Source: Microbacterium sp. T2.11-28
Lineage (GTDB): Bacteria > Actinomycetota > Actinomycetes > Actinomycetales > Microbacteriaceae
Direction: 5' to 3'
Assembly (NCBI RefSeq): GCF_950097975.1
Contig: NZ_CATNHF010000030.1
Span: forward strand, 111,346-175,345
DNA length: 64,000 nt
Part shown: piece after piece, positions 9,943 to 19,300 of the stretch
Numbering within the stretch: position 1 is the first letter of the stretch
Layout of the letters: the number at the start of each line of letters is the position of its first letter
Notes under the pieces: model-generated
Told to the model about the DNA's origin: nothing
Database searches by the model: none
What the model saw: only the letters and a program-made list of their open reading frames with translations
Program-made: the position numbers and the translations under genes

Positions 9943-12900
9943 GCTTCCGACCCGGACCGCTGCGAGCGGCGGCCGCACTGGCCGTCGGCTTCATCGCGGT
10001 CCGGGTCGTCTACCGGGTGCTGTTCCACGGCGCCGACGGCGCGGGGACGCTCCTGCTCGACCTGCCGGCGCTGCGGCTGCCCCCGCCCCTCGGTCACGTG
10101 GAGCTGTTCGGGCCGGTGACCTCGGGCGGGCTGTGGACGGCCGCGTCGTCGGCGCTGCCGATCGCGGGCGTCATCCTCGCCTTCGGAGTCCTCAACGCCC
10201 TCCTCGACGTGCCGCGGCTGCTGGCCCGCGGCGCGCGCACCGGCCCGCTGCGCGGTCTCGCCCGCGCGCTCTCGGTCGCGTGGGCGACGCTGCCGGCGCT
10301 CGTGGACGCGGTGCGCGCGGTCCGCTTCGCGCAGCGGCTGCGCGGCGAGCGCCCGGGGGCGCGGATCCTCGCGCCGGTGCTGGAGCGCACGATCGAGCGC
10401 GCCACGGCCGTGGCGGCGGCGCTGGAGCTGCGCGGCTACGCGGGGCGGGCTCTCGACGGGGACTGCGCGCACCCCGTCGACGTCACCGAGCTCCGGGCGG
10501 GATTCGACGGCCGCACGCGCGGCGGGAGTCGCCGAGACGGCACGGTCGTGCATGCCCCCGCCCTGGCGCTCGCCCCGGGCGAGATGGTCGTGCTCGGCGG
10601 ACCGACCGGATCGGGCAAGTCCACGCTCCTGCGCGCCCTCAGCGGCCTGCACTCCCACGTCGACGGCGGCACGCTCTCGGGCGAGGTCCGCGTCGTCGGC
10701 CACGACCGCGCGACCACGCCCCCGCGCGACACGGCGCGGACGGTGGGCGTCGTCCTCCAGCATCCGCGCGAGGCGTTCGCCACCGAGCGGGTGGACGACG
10801 AGATCGGACTGAGCCTGGAGCTGCGGGCGGTCGCGCCGGTCCTGCGCGCCGCGCGCGTGCGCGAGGTCGCCGCCCGGGTGGGGATCGTCCCGCTGCTCGG
10901 GCGCCGCGTGCGCGGGCTCTCCGCCGGCGAGGCGACGCTCGTCGCGATCGCCGCCGCGATCGTGGAGCACCCCGTGCTGCTGCTGGTCGACGAGCCCCTC
11001 GCCGACCTCGACGCGGCCTCCCGGCGGCGCATCGTCACCCTCCTCGGCGCGCTCGCGCACGAGGCGGGCATCTGCGTCGTCGTCGCCGAGCACCGCACCG
11101 ACGCGCTCGCCGGCGTCGCCGACCGGGTGCTGTGGATCGACGGCGGCGACGTCGGCGAGCGCGCGCGCACGGACAGCGGCGTGCCGCATCCGGAGCCGGG
11201 GGTGCGTCCTCGCGAGGCGGACGCGGCGGATGCGGAGGTGCTCGAGGGTGCGGGGGTGCGCGAGGGTGCAGGGGTGCTCGAGGGTGCAGGGATGCTCGAG
11301 GGTGCAGGGATGCTCGAGGGTGCGGGGGTGCGCGAGCGTCCCGTGGTGCTCGAGGGTGCAGAGGTGCTCGAGCGTCCCGTGGTGCTCGACGCGCCCGGCG
11401 TGACCGTGCGGCACGGCGACCGGCTGGCCGTCGACGGCGCCGCAGTGACGCTCCGCGCCGGCGAGCGCGTCGCCCTCGTGGGCGCGAACGGCGCCGGCAA
11501 GTCGAGCCTGCTGGCCGCGCTCGCGACCGGCACCGGCGGCGCTCCCTCCCCCGGGCGACGGGTCGCGCTCGTCCCCGACGCGTCCGACGACCTGTTCGTC
11601 CGCGAGATCGTCGGCGCGGAGTGCCGTCGCGTCGACCGGCGCGCCGGCGCGACGCCGGGCACGACGCTCTCCCGGTTCGCTGCGCTGCTCGGCCGGGACG
11701 ACGACGCGCGCACGCTGAGCACACGGCACCCGCGCGACCTCTCCGCCGGCGAGCGCCGCTGTCTCGCGATCGCTCTGCAGACGGCTCACCGCCCGGCCGT
11801 GCTCCTCGTCGACGAGCCGACGCGCGGACTCGATCCCGCCGCCCGCGACCTCGTGCAGCGCACCCTGCGGGCAGCGGCGGATGCCGGGACGGCGGTGATG
11901 TTCGCCACCCACGACGCGGCCTTCGCCGCCGGCCTCGCCGACCGCGTGATCACGATGACGTCCGGAGCGCTGACGTCCGGAGCGCTGACGTCCGGGGCGC
12001 TGACGGCGGATGCCGAGGGGCCGCTGTGGGACGATGCGGCGCCCGAGTCCCACGCCGCGGCGCAGGAAGCCGAGGCTGAGGCGCGGGATCGCCCGGTGCA
12101 GGCGCGGGATCGCCCGGTGCAGGCGCACGACCGCCCGGTGCCGGCGCACGCGCCGACCGCGGCGGCGGCGACCCCCACGCCCGTCCGGGGCCCGCGCCGA
12201 CGGGGGCTGCGCGGGCGCGCGATCGCCCTCGTCGGCGCCCAGCTGGTCGCGGTCGCCGCATTCCTGTGGCCGCTCGTGGCGTCGGCCGTGCCCGCGCAGG
12301 CACAGGCGGCGGTGCCCTACATCGCGCTGTCGCTGGCGCCGCTGGCGGTCGTCCTCGTGCTCGCCGCGCTCGATGCGTCGGTGCGCTCGGCGCACACGCT
12401 CGCGCTGCTGGCAGTCCTGGCCGCCGTCGGCGCGGCCGTACGGATCGCGAGCACCGGAGTCGGCGGCGTCGAGGCGCTGTTCGTGCTGCTCATCCTCGCC
12501 GGCCGCGCCTTCGGCCCGCGCTTCGGGCTGCTCCTCGGGGCGGCGGCGATCGCACTGTCCGCGGTCATGTGGGGCGGGATCGGTCCCTGGCTGCCGTTCC
12601 AGATGTTCGCCTGCGGCTGGGTCGGGGCGGGCGCCGGCCTGCTGCCGCGGCGCGTGCGCGGTGCGGGGGAGATCGCCATGCTGTGCGCCTACGGCATCGT
12701 CTCGTCGTACCTCTTCGGCCTGGTGATGAACATGTGGTTCTGGCCGTTCGCCGTCGGCGCCGGGACGAGCATCTCGTACGTGCCGGGCGGGTCGCTTGCC
12801 GAGAACCTCGGCAACTTCCTGGTCTACTCGCTCGTCACCTCCACGGCGACCTGGGACACCCTGCGCGCCGTCACCACCGTGATCGGTCTCCTGCTCGTCG

Positions 12901-13028
12901 GCCGCGCGGTGCTGTCGTCGCTGCGCCGCGCGAAGCCCGTGGTCTCCCCTGTCGTCTCCTCGGTGGCCTCCCCGGTCGTCTCCTCGGCGACCTCCCCGGT
13001 GACGCGACAGGCCTTCACCCGCCGGTGA
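9939..13028 (+). CDS. single-chain ECF-type ABC transporter (T-A-A'-S fusion)
   Basis: A 1029-residue multidomain protein starting with GTG at 9939. Residues ~1-180 are membrane helices plus a basic helical region (EcfT/CbiQ-like, ending ALELRGYAGR). ATPase 1 follows: Walker A GPTGSGKST at 221-229, LSAGE near 327, LLLVDEPLADLD near 347, AEHRTD switch His. A hexapeptide-repeat linker spans about 431-487. ATPase 2 follows: Walker A GANGAGKSS at 515-523, LSAGE at 601-605, LLVDEPTRGLDP near 622. Low-complexity spacers (~674-735) precede a final ~270-residue block with several hydrophobic helices, including GGIGPWLPFQMFACGWVGAG, a segment typical of ECF S components. Domain order is read from the sequence; substrate is unknown, with vitamins or cobalt/cobalamin precursors likely. 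Confidence 0.85.
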   Translation: MSFRPGPLRAAAALAVGFIAVRVVYRVLFHGADGAGTLLLDLPALRLPPPLGHVELFGPVTSGGLWTAASSALPIAGVILAFGVLNALLDVPRLLARGARTGPLRGLARALSVAWATLPALVDAVRAVRFAQRLRGERPGARILAPVLERTIERATAVAAALELRGYAGRALDGDCAHPVDVTELRAGFDGRTRGGSRRDGTVVHAPALALAPGEMVVLGGPTGSGKSTLLRALSGLHSHVDGGTLSGEVRVVGHDRATTPPRDTARTVGVVLQHPREAFATERVDDEIGLSLELRAVAPVLRAARVREVAARVGIVPLLGRRVRGLSAGEATLVAIAAAIVEHPVLLLVDEPLADLDAASRRRIVTLLGALAHEAGICVVVAEHRTDALAGVADRVLWIDGGDVGERARTDSGVPHPEPGVRPREADAADAEVLEGAGVREGAGVLEGAGMLEGAGMLEGAGVRERPVVLEGAEVLERPVVLDAPGVTVRHGDRLAVDGAAVTLRAGERVALVGANGAGKSSLLAALATGTGGAPSPGRRVALVPDASDDLFVREIVGAECRRVDRRAGATPGTTLSRFAALLGRDDDARTLSTRHPRDLSAGERRCLAIALQTAHRPAVLLVDEPTRGLDPAARDLVQRTLRAAADAGTAVMFATHDAAFAAGLADRVITMTSGALTSGALTSGALTADAEGPLWDDAAPESHAAAQEAEAEARDRPVQARDRPVQAHDRPVPAHAPTAAAATPTPVRGPRRRGLRGRAIALVGAQLVAVAAFLWPLVASAVPAQAQAAVPYIALSLAPLAVVLVLAALDASVRSAHTLALLAVLAAVGAAVRIASTGVGGVEALFVLLILAGRAFGPRFGLLLGAAAIALSAVMWGGIGPWLPFQMFACGWVGAGAGLLPRRVRGAGEIAMLCAYGIVSSYLFGLVMNMWFWPFAVGAGTSISYVPGGSLAENLGNFLVYSLVTSTATWDTLRAVTTVIGLLLVGRAVLSSLRRAKPVVSPVVSSVASPVVSSATSPVTRQAFTRR
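11229..11400 (+). repeat. 18-bp tandem repeats coding a hexapeptide linker
   Basis: Between the two ATPase domains of the ECF fusion, an 18-bp unit (GTGCTCGAGGGTGCAGGG and variants) is repeated about nine times in frame. It encodes units such as VLEGAG, VREGAG, MLEGAG and VLERPV. Unit sequences are almost identical at the DNA level, so the array looks recently expanded and is likely length-variable between strains. It probably forms a flexible linker. Confidence 0.85.
11958..12150 (+). repeat. 15-bp and 21-bp in-frame repeats in the second ECF linker
   Basis: Two short arrays lie between ATPase 2 and the S-like domain. Near 11958-12006, a 15-bp unit encodes TSGAL three times. Near 12085-12150, a 21-bp unit encodes ARDRPVQ/AHDRPVP three times. 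Both are in frame and nearly identical at the DNA level, a second independent linker expansion in the same gene. Confidence 0.75.
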
Positions 13029-13058
13029 CCGCCGGGTAGCGTGGCCGTCGGAGGCGCC

Positions 13059-13463
13059 ATGCTCACCATCGGATCGATCGTCATCCGCGTCGACGACCTC
13101 GCCGCGGAGATCGCGTTCTGGACGGCCGCGCTCGACTACGTCGCCCGCGAGCCGATCGACGAGGACTTCGCCCTGCTCCACCCCGCCGCGGGACCGGGCG
13201 CCGGCCCGAACATCTCGCTCGACGCCGTGGCCGCGCCGCGTATCCTCCCGCCGCGCATCCACCTGGATCTCTACGCCGAGGACCAGTCCGCGGAGGTCGC
13301 GCGCCTGAGCGCCCTCGGCGCCCGCGAGGTGCACTGGGACAAGCGGCCTGCCGATGCCGATTACGTGATCATGGAGGACCCAGAGGGCAACCGGTTCTGC
13401 GTGATCGACGCCGCCGACTGGTCGGGCTGGACGGCGCACCGTGGGAAGCTGGAGGGGTCATGA
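13059..13463 (+). CDS. VOC (glyoxalase/bleomycin-resistance) family protein
   Basis: A 134-residue protein of the vicinal oxygen chelate fold: IGSIVIRVDDLAAEIAFWTAALDYVARE at the start and DPEGNRFCVID near the end are the paired beta-alpha-beta-beta-beta halves. Candidate metal or ligand positions include the His in RIHLDLYAED and the Glu of MEDPEGN. ATG at 13059 is chosen over the GTG at 13041 because GGAGG precedes it by a few bases. Its stop overlaps the next ATG by 4 bp. Reaction unknown. Confidence 0.8.
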   Translation: MLTIGSIVIRVDDLAAEIAFWTAALDYVAREPIDEDFALLHPAAGPGAGPNISLDAVAAPRILPPRIHLDLYAEDQSAEVARLSALGAREVHWDKRPADADYVIMEDPEGNRFCVIDAADWSGWTAHRGKLEGS

Positions 13464-13858
13464 AGATCAGGAACTCCTCCGACTGGCGCGATGCCATCCC
13501 GTTCGACACCCCGCTGCGCGCGTCGGAGGCGGTTCCTGGCGAAGCGACCCGGTGTGCGACCTGCGGCCCGTCCTCCGAGGTGCGGGAGCGCGAGGAGCTC
13601 TGGGTCGTCAAGCATCGGCACCCCAACAACCCGGCGGGCTTCGTCCGTCTCTACTGCCTGGCGCATCGCCCGGTGATCGCCACCCGGCCCGAACCGGCGG
13701 CGAAAGCTCCGCGCGAGCGCCGCGCGCCACGAGCCGCCTCGTCCACCCGGGTCGCGGCTCCGACCGTCCCGGAACGGCCGGCGGTCTTCTGCCCGGACTG
13801 CTTCGTCGAGGTGCCGGCCACTGGCGTGTGCGGCATGTGCGGTCAGCGGGTGGGCTGA
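13460..13858 (+). CDS. small zinc-ribbon-like protein of unknown function
   Basis: A 132-residue protein. The N-terminal part (SSDWRDAIPFDTPLR ... CATCG ... KHRHPNNPAGFVRLYC) has one CxxC plus a further Cys/His pair. After an Ala/Arg/Pro-rich linker (about 75-110) come CPDC and CGMC, a C-terminal zinc ribbon. Similar short actinobacterial proteins are sometimes labelled glucose-6-phosphate dehydrogenase, but nothing here supports that activity. ATG overlaps the VOC stop (ATGA), so the two are co-translated. Confidence 0.6.
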   Translation: MKIRNSSDWRDAIPFDTPLRASEAVPGEATRCATCGPSSEVREREELWVVKHRHPNNPAGFVRLYCLAHRPVIATRPEPAAKAPRERRAPRAASSTRVAAPTVPERPAVFCPDCFVEVPATGVCGMCGQRVG

Positions 13859-13861
13859 GCG

Positions 13862-14347
13862 TCAGTCGTCGGGCGCCGGGGTCGAGGGCCCCGGTGACGG
13901 GCGTGAGGTCGCGCCGTCGTCGACCGGCCGTGCGCCGTCGAAGGGCGTCAGCGTGGTCCAGCCGGACTCGGCGCGTGTGAGGAACAGGCGCAGCGGCTCG
14001 GCCTGCAGCATCTGATCGCCGTCGCCGTAGGGCCGGCCCGAACAGGAGTCGGCCGTCGATCCCACGCGCAGGCTCGTGCCGGCACCGCCGTCCACCGTGC
14101 CCTTCTCGACCTCGGCGACGCGCACGGTGTAGGCATTGGCGTCGTAGCCGAGGATCGACATCGTGCCGTCGCGCTCGATGCCGGTCGCGACGATCACGAG
14201 GTCTGCGGCGGCCGCCCGCTGCTCGTCGGTCTCGTAGGCGACCCATGACGCGCAGGCCACTCCCTCGCCGACCAGCGGTGCGGCGCTGCATCCGGCGACG
14301 GCGCACAGCGCTCCGGCGATCAGCGCCGCGGTCAGGATCCTTCGCAT
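13862..14347 (-). CDS. predicted lipoprotein of unknown function
   Basis: A 161-residue protein starting at ATG 14347, which has a GGAGG about six bases upstream. The signal sequence MRRILTAALIAGALCAVAGC ends in a lipobox (VAGC, Cys20). The mature part is a mixed beta domain with one further Cys pair (ACASW, DSCSG) and a Pro/Ser/Thr-rich C-terminus. No family recognised. The open frame extends 60 codons further upstream across the HNH promoter, which is rejected because the signal peptide would then be internal. It is divergent from the HNH gene. Confidence 0.65.
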   Translation of the reverse strand: MRRILTAALIAGALCAVAGCSAAPLVGEGVACASWVAYETDEQRAAAADLVIVATGIERDGTMSILGYDANAYTVRVAEVEKGTVDGGAGTSLRVGSTADSCSGRPYGDGDQMLQAEPLRLFLTRAESGWTTLTPFDGARPVDDGATSRPSPGPSTPAPDD

Positions 14348-14409
14348 TCTCCGCCTCCACGAGGACAGTGTCGCGACCACCGCCGACATCTCGAAAGAGT
14401 GCCGACGAG

Positions 14410-14436
14410 TTATCCACAGATCGAACAAATCTTCGA
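14410..14436 (+). promoter_or_regulatory. LexA-like SOS box with adjacent DnaA-box-like 9-mer
   Basis: TCGAACAAATCTTCGA at 14421-14436 matches the actinobacterial LexA box (TCGAAC-R-NNN-GTTCGA) at every defined position except the first G of the right half. It ends 32 bp before the HNH start codon. Immediately upstream, 14410-14418 reads TTATCCACA, a perfect DnaA-box 9-mer, two bases from the SOS box. 13E12-family HNH genes are established LexA targets in Mycobacterium tuberculosis, which supports the call. Confidence 0.65.
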
Positions 14437-14468
14437 AACTCGGCTCCTCGAGGCGCGAGGATGGGGTC

Positions 14469-15854
14469 ATGACGAACACCGGATCCGGCCTCGAGGGCCA
14501 CACCGCCGCGGCGGACGCGTTCGTCACGCGCGCAGTCGAGGCGCACCGTGCGGTTGCGCGGTCGCAGGCCGCGCTGACGGCGGTGTTCGCAGAGGCGCAT
14601 CACTGGGCGCGCGAACTGGCCGAGTCGTTGCCCGGCGCCTCTTCGAGAACAGGTGACCTCGAGCTGCGCGACCTGGCGGCGCAGCTCGGCGCGGCACTTC
14701 ACCTGTCCGACCGCACCCTCCAGGGGCAGCTCGATGCCGCAGCCTCACTGGCGCACCTGTTCCCCGCGACGCTGGCCGCGTGGAGCGCAGGAGAGGTCAG
14801 CCGCGCACACGTCGCCGCGATCGTCGAGGCGGGTGCCCCCGTGGTCGACGATGCGGCGCGCGAATGGTTCGAGACGCGGGCGCTCGCCCTGGCTGTCGAC
14901 GTGACGGCCGCGCAGCTCCGACCGGCCGCGCGAGCGCTGGCCGAGCACGCGCACCCGGAGTCACTCCACGACCGTCACGAGCGCGTCCGCAGCGGTCGCC
15001 GAGTGGTCGTGAACGATCTCGACGACGGCATGGCGCGCATCCTGGCGGATCTTCCGGCGGTGCTGGCCTACGGAATTCGGGATCGACTGACGGCGATCGC
15101 ACACGAGGTCGACGCGGCCGAACGCGTGGCGGACGGACACGGCGACGATGGCGGCATGGCCGGGACCGACGAGACCGACCAGATCGACGACGACGGTGAG
15201 AACCGCTCGGGCGAAGCCGGACGCCGGACGATGGACCAGCTGCGCGCCGACGTGTTCGCCGACCTCCTGCTCGGCGGCGCTCCCACCGCCCACAACACCG
15301 CCCACGGCACCGGGCATGCCGACGCCGGCGGCGACCTGGGTCGCATCACCGCGCAGGTGCAGGTGACGGTGCCGGTGCTGACGGTCCTGGGAGCGTCTCG
15401 GGAACCCTGCCTGCTCGCGGGCTACGGTCCGATCCCTCTCTCGCAGGCGCTCGAACTCGCCGGTGCCGCGTCGGGATGGGATCGCGTGATGACGAGCCCC
15501 GTCGATGGATCGGTGCTCGCTGTCGATCGCTACCGCCCCTCCGAGCAGCTGCGCCGTTTCCTGCGGGCCCGCGACGAGCACTGCCGGTTCGTCGGGTGCC
15601 GCCAGCCGGTTCATCGCTGCGACGCCGATCACACGGTCGACCACGCGCACGGCGGCGGGACCAGCGAAGACAACCTCGCGACCCTCTGCCGTCGGCACCA
15701 CGTGCTGAAGCACCGATCGCAGTGGCGTGTCGAACAGCTCGGCCGCGGGCGGCTGCGATGGCAGAGCCCCGCGGGACGGTCGTATGTGGATCGGCCCGCA
15801 CCGACCGTGCGGTTCGTCGCCGACGCCGACCCGCCACCCGGTCTCCAGGACTGA
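14469..15854 (+). CDS. DUF222/13E12-family HNH endonuclease (complete)
   Basis: A 461-residue protein with an N-terminal helical DUF222 domain (about 30-220; RDLAAQLGAALHLSDRTLQGQL, WSAGEVSRAHVAAIV), a low-complexity Asp/Gly/His stretch near 220-300, and a C-terminal HNH nuclease from about 350: RARDEHCRFVGC, CDADHTVDH, LCRRHHVLKH. Zinc ligands and catalytic His are present. It is a paralogue of the truncated gene at the left window edge. The promoter carries a LexA-like box, so DNA-damage induction is likely. ATG at 14469. The family is multicopy and mobile-looking in actinobacteria; its biological target is unsettled. Confidence 0.9.
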   Translation: MTNTGSGLEGHTAAADAFVTRAVEAHRAVARSQAALTAVFAEAHHWARELAESLPGASSRTGDLELRDLAAQLGAALHLSDRTLQGQLDAAASLAHLFPATLAAWSAGEVSRAHVAAIVEAGAPVVDDAAREWFETRALALAVDVTAAQLRPAARALAEHAHPESLHDRHERVRSGRRVVVNDLDDGMARILADLPAVLAYGIRDRLTAIAHEVDAAERVADGHGDDGGMAGTDETDQIDDDGENRSGEAGRRTMDQLRADVFADLLLGGAPTAHNTAHGTGHADAGGDLGRITAQVQVTVPVLTVLGASREPCLLAGYGPIPLSQALELAGAASGWDRVMTSPVDGSVLAVDRYRPSEQLRRFLRARDEHCRFVGCRQPVHRCDADHTVDHAHGGGTSEDNLATLCRRHHVLKHRSQWRVEQLGRGRLRWQSPAGRSYVDRPAPTVRFVADADPPPGLQD

Positions 15855-15884
15855 GCACCGGGCCGGGCCCCGTACAGTCGAGCC

Positions 15885-16316
15885 ATGGCCTCCAGCTCGC
15901 CCACGTACGTCTTCTCCGCTGACACCGAACGCGTCGACCGCGCGCTCGTGCACCGGTGGCTCAGCGAGGAGGCCTACTGGGCGAAGGGTCGCCCGCGCGA
16001 GAAGCACGACGCCGCGATGGACGCCTCCCGCAACTACGGCGTGTACGACAGCGACACCGGAAGACAGGTCGCGTACGCGCGCGTCGTCACGGACGGCGTG
16101 TTCTTCGCGTGGCTGTGCGACGTCTTCGTCGACGCCGAGCTGCGCGGCCAGGGCATCGGCGCGCGGCTGATCGACGGCGTGATGGCCGAACTGGACGGCC
16201 TCCGCATCCGACGGGTGCTGCTCGCCACCGCCGACGCACAGGGCGTCTACCGGCCGTTCGGGTTCGACGAGCTGTCCGGGCCGCTCGCCTGGATGATCCG
16301 CACCCGCGAGGGATAG
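15885..16316 (+). CDS. GNAT-family N-acetyltransferase
   Basis: A 143-residue protein with the GNAT acetyl-CoA signature ELRGQGIGARLIDGVM near residue 88, preceded by the typical beta4 strand AWLCDVFVDA and followed by VLLATADAQGVYRPFGF. The N-terminal HRWLSEEAYWAKGRPREK block is conserved in a small GNAT subgroup. Acceptor substrate unknown. Its stop codon lies inside the first copy of a 12-bp tandem repeat. Confidence 0.85.
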   Translation: MASSSPTYVFSADTERVDRALVHRWLSEEAYWAKGRPREKHDAAMDASRNYGVYDSDTGRQVAYARVVTDGVFFAWLCDVFVDAELRGQGIGARLIDGVMAELDGLRIRRVLLATADAQGVYRPFGFDELSGPLAWMIRTREG

Positions 16317-16343
16317 CGCGAGGGATAGCGCGAGGGATAGCGC
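16308..16343 (+). repeat. 12-bp tandem repeat (x3) spanning the GNAT stop codon
   Basis: The unit GAGGGATAGCGC occurs three times head to tail from 16308, followed by a degenerate GTGGATAG. The first TAG is the GNAT stop; the other copies repeat the stop in the same frame. It separates the GNAT and metH 3' ends and shows no clear terminator stem. Confidence 0.9.
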
Positions 16344-16360
16344 GTGGATAGACCGGGACC

Positions 16361-19300
16361 TCAGACCGAGAAGTACTTCGCCTCGGGGTGGTGGAAGACG
16401 AACGCATCCGTCGACTGCTCCGGGTGCAGTTGCAGCTCCTCGCTGAGCTCGACGCCCATCCGCTCCGGGCGGAGCAGCTCGACGACCTTGCGACGGTCCT
16501 CCATGTCGGGGCACGCGGGATACCCGAGCGAGAAACGCGCACCGCGGTACTCCAGTTTGAAGAGACCGGCGGTGTCGGCGGGATCCTCGGCCGCGAAGCC
16601 CAGTTCCGAGCGGATCCGTGCGTGCCAGAACTCGGCGAGCGCCTCCGTCAGCTGCATCACGAGGCCGTTGAGCTCGTAGTAGTCGCGGTACCGGTCCTCG
16701 GCGAACAGTTTCGCGGTCACCTGATCGATGCGCGCCCCAGCGGTCACCAGCTGCACCGGGAGCACATCGACGGCGCCGGACTCCCGCGAGCGCACGAAGT
16801 CCGCCAGGCACAGGTGGCGATCGCGCCGCTGCCGCGGGAAGTGGAAGCGCAGCCGGTCCTCTCCCGGCGCGCCGCCGGACCCGCCGTCCGGTGCGAGCAG
16901 TCCGCGGGCGCCGATCACGCCCGCCGGGTCGTCGCCGTGGTGGAGCACGACGAGGTCATCGCCCTCCGCCACCACCGGGAAGTAGCCGTAGGCGACCGAG
17001 GCGTCGAGCATGCCCTCGGCGAGGATGCGGTCGAGCCAGTAGCGCAGCCGCGGGCGCCCCTCCGTCTCGACCAGCTGCTCGTACGAGAGCCCGTCCTCGC
17101 CGCGCCCGGGCTTCAGGCCCCACTGCCCCATGAAGGTGGCGCGCTCGTCGAGGAAAGCCGCATAGTCCGCCAGCGCGATCCCCCGCACGATCCGCGTCCC
17201 CCAGAAGGGCGGGGACGGCACGGCGTTGTCGGAGGCGACGTCCGACCGCGCCGGCATCGCCTCCGGCTCGGTGAGGGTGAGCAGCGACCCCTCGCGATGG
17301 ATGCGCTTCTTCAGCGGCGGAAGGCCGACCGCGTCGGGGCTCTCGCCCCGCGCCACCCGCACGAGCGGCTCCATCAGCGCGAGGCCCTCGAACGCGTCCT
17401 TGGCGTACCGCACCTCGCCGTCGAACTGCCCTGCCAGGTCGTCCTCGACGTAGGCGCGGGTGAGCGCCGCGCCCCCGAGGAGCACCGGCCACCGGCCGGC
17501 GAGCCCCCGCGCCTGGAGTTCCTGCAGGTTCTCCTTCATGACGACCGTCGACTTCACGAGCAGCCCCGACATCCCGATCACATCGGCGTCGTGCTCCTCG
17601 GCGGCGGCGATGATGTCGGCGATCGGCTGCTTGATGCCGAGGTTGACGACGTCGTAGCCGTTGTTGGTCAGGATGATGTCGACGAGGTTCTTGCCGATGT
17701 CGTGGACGTCGCCGCGCACCGTCGCCAGGACGATCCGTCCCTTGCCCGACGCGCTCGACTTCTCCATGTGCGGCTCGAGGAGGGCGACGGCGGTCTTCAT
17801 GACCTCCGCGGACTGCAGCACGAACGGCAGCTGCATCTGCCCGGCGCCGAACCGCTCCCCCACGACCTTCATCCCCTCCAGGAGGTGGTCGTTGATGATC
17901 TGGAGCGGCGCGATCCCGTCCGCCCGGGCGAGGTCCAGGTCGGCCTCGAGGCCCTTCAGCTCCCCGTCGATGATCCGCCGCTGCAGCCGCTCGCCGACCG
18001 GGAGCGCGGCGAGCTCGGCCGCCCGCTGATCGCGCAGCGCCGCCGTGTCCACACCCGCGAACATGTCGAGCATGACCGCGAGCGGGTCGTAGGTGAGGTT
18101 GCCGTCGGCGTCGTACTCGCGCCGATCCCACACGAGGTCCAGCGCCACCCGGCGCCGGTCGTCGGGGATCGAGGCGAGCGGGACGATCTTGGCGGCGTCG
18201 ATGATCCCGGAGTCCAGCCCGGCCTGCGTCGCCTCGTGGAGGAACACCGAGTTCAGCACCGACCGGGCGGCGGGGTTGAGCCCGAACGACACGTTCGACA
18301 CGCCGAGGGTCGTATGGATGCCGGGGTACTTCGCGACGAGTCCGCGGATGGCCTCGATCGTCTCGATCGCGTCGCGCCGGGTCTCCTCCTGCCCGGTCGC
18401 GATCGGGAACGTGAGGCAGTCGACGATGATGTCCTCGACCCGCATGCCCCACTCGCCCACGAGCGCGTCGACGAGCCGCGACGCGATCCGCAGCTTGTCC
18501 TCGGCGGTGCGCGCCTGACCCTGCTCGTCGATCGTCAGCGCGATGACGGCCGTGCCGTGCTCCTTGACGAGCGGCATGATCCGGCCGAACCGGGACTCCG
18601 CGCCGTCGCCGTCCTCGTAGTTGACGGAGTTGACGACCGGCCGGCCGCCGATGAGCTCCAGGCCCGCCTCGATGACGGCGGGCTCGGTGGAGTCGATCAC
18701 GAGAGGCAGGGTCGACGCCGAGGCGAAGCGCGAGACGACCTCGCGGATGTCGGCGACCCCGTCGCGGCCGACGTAGTCGACGCAGACGTCCAGCAGGTGC
18801 GCGCCGACGCGGATCTGGTTGCGCGCGATCTCGACGCAGTCGTCCCAGCGCCCGTCGAGCATCGCCTCCCGGAAGGCCTTCGAGCCGTTGGCATTGGTCC
18901 GCTCGCCGATCGCGAGGTACGACGCGTCCTGCTGGAACGGCACGTGCTGGTACAGCGACGCCACGCCCGGCTCCACCGTCGTCGCGCGCCCGGCAGGCGC
19001 CGGGAGCGGACGGAGCCGCTCGACGACCGCGGCGAGATGCTCGGGGGTGGTGCCGCAGCAGCCGCCGACGAGTCCGATGCCGAACTCCCGCACGAACTGC
19101 TCGTGGGCGGTCGCCAGCTCGGCGGGGGTGAGCGGGTAGTACGCGCCGTCGGCCGTCAGCACCGGCAGGCCGGCGTTGGGCATGCACGCGATCGTGACGG
19201 TCGAGTGCTTCGACAGGTGCCGCAGGTGCTCGCTCATCTCCGCCGGGCCCGTCGCGCAGTTGAGGCCGATGGCGTCCACGCCGAGCGGCTCGAGCGCCGT

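Noticed and set aside
14410..14418. replication origin suggested by the DnaA-box 9-mer
   Set aside because: Single box, no cluster, no dnaA/dnaN/gyrB neighbours.
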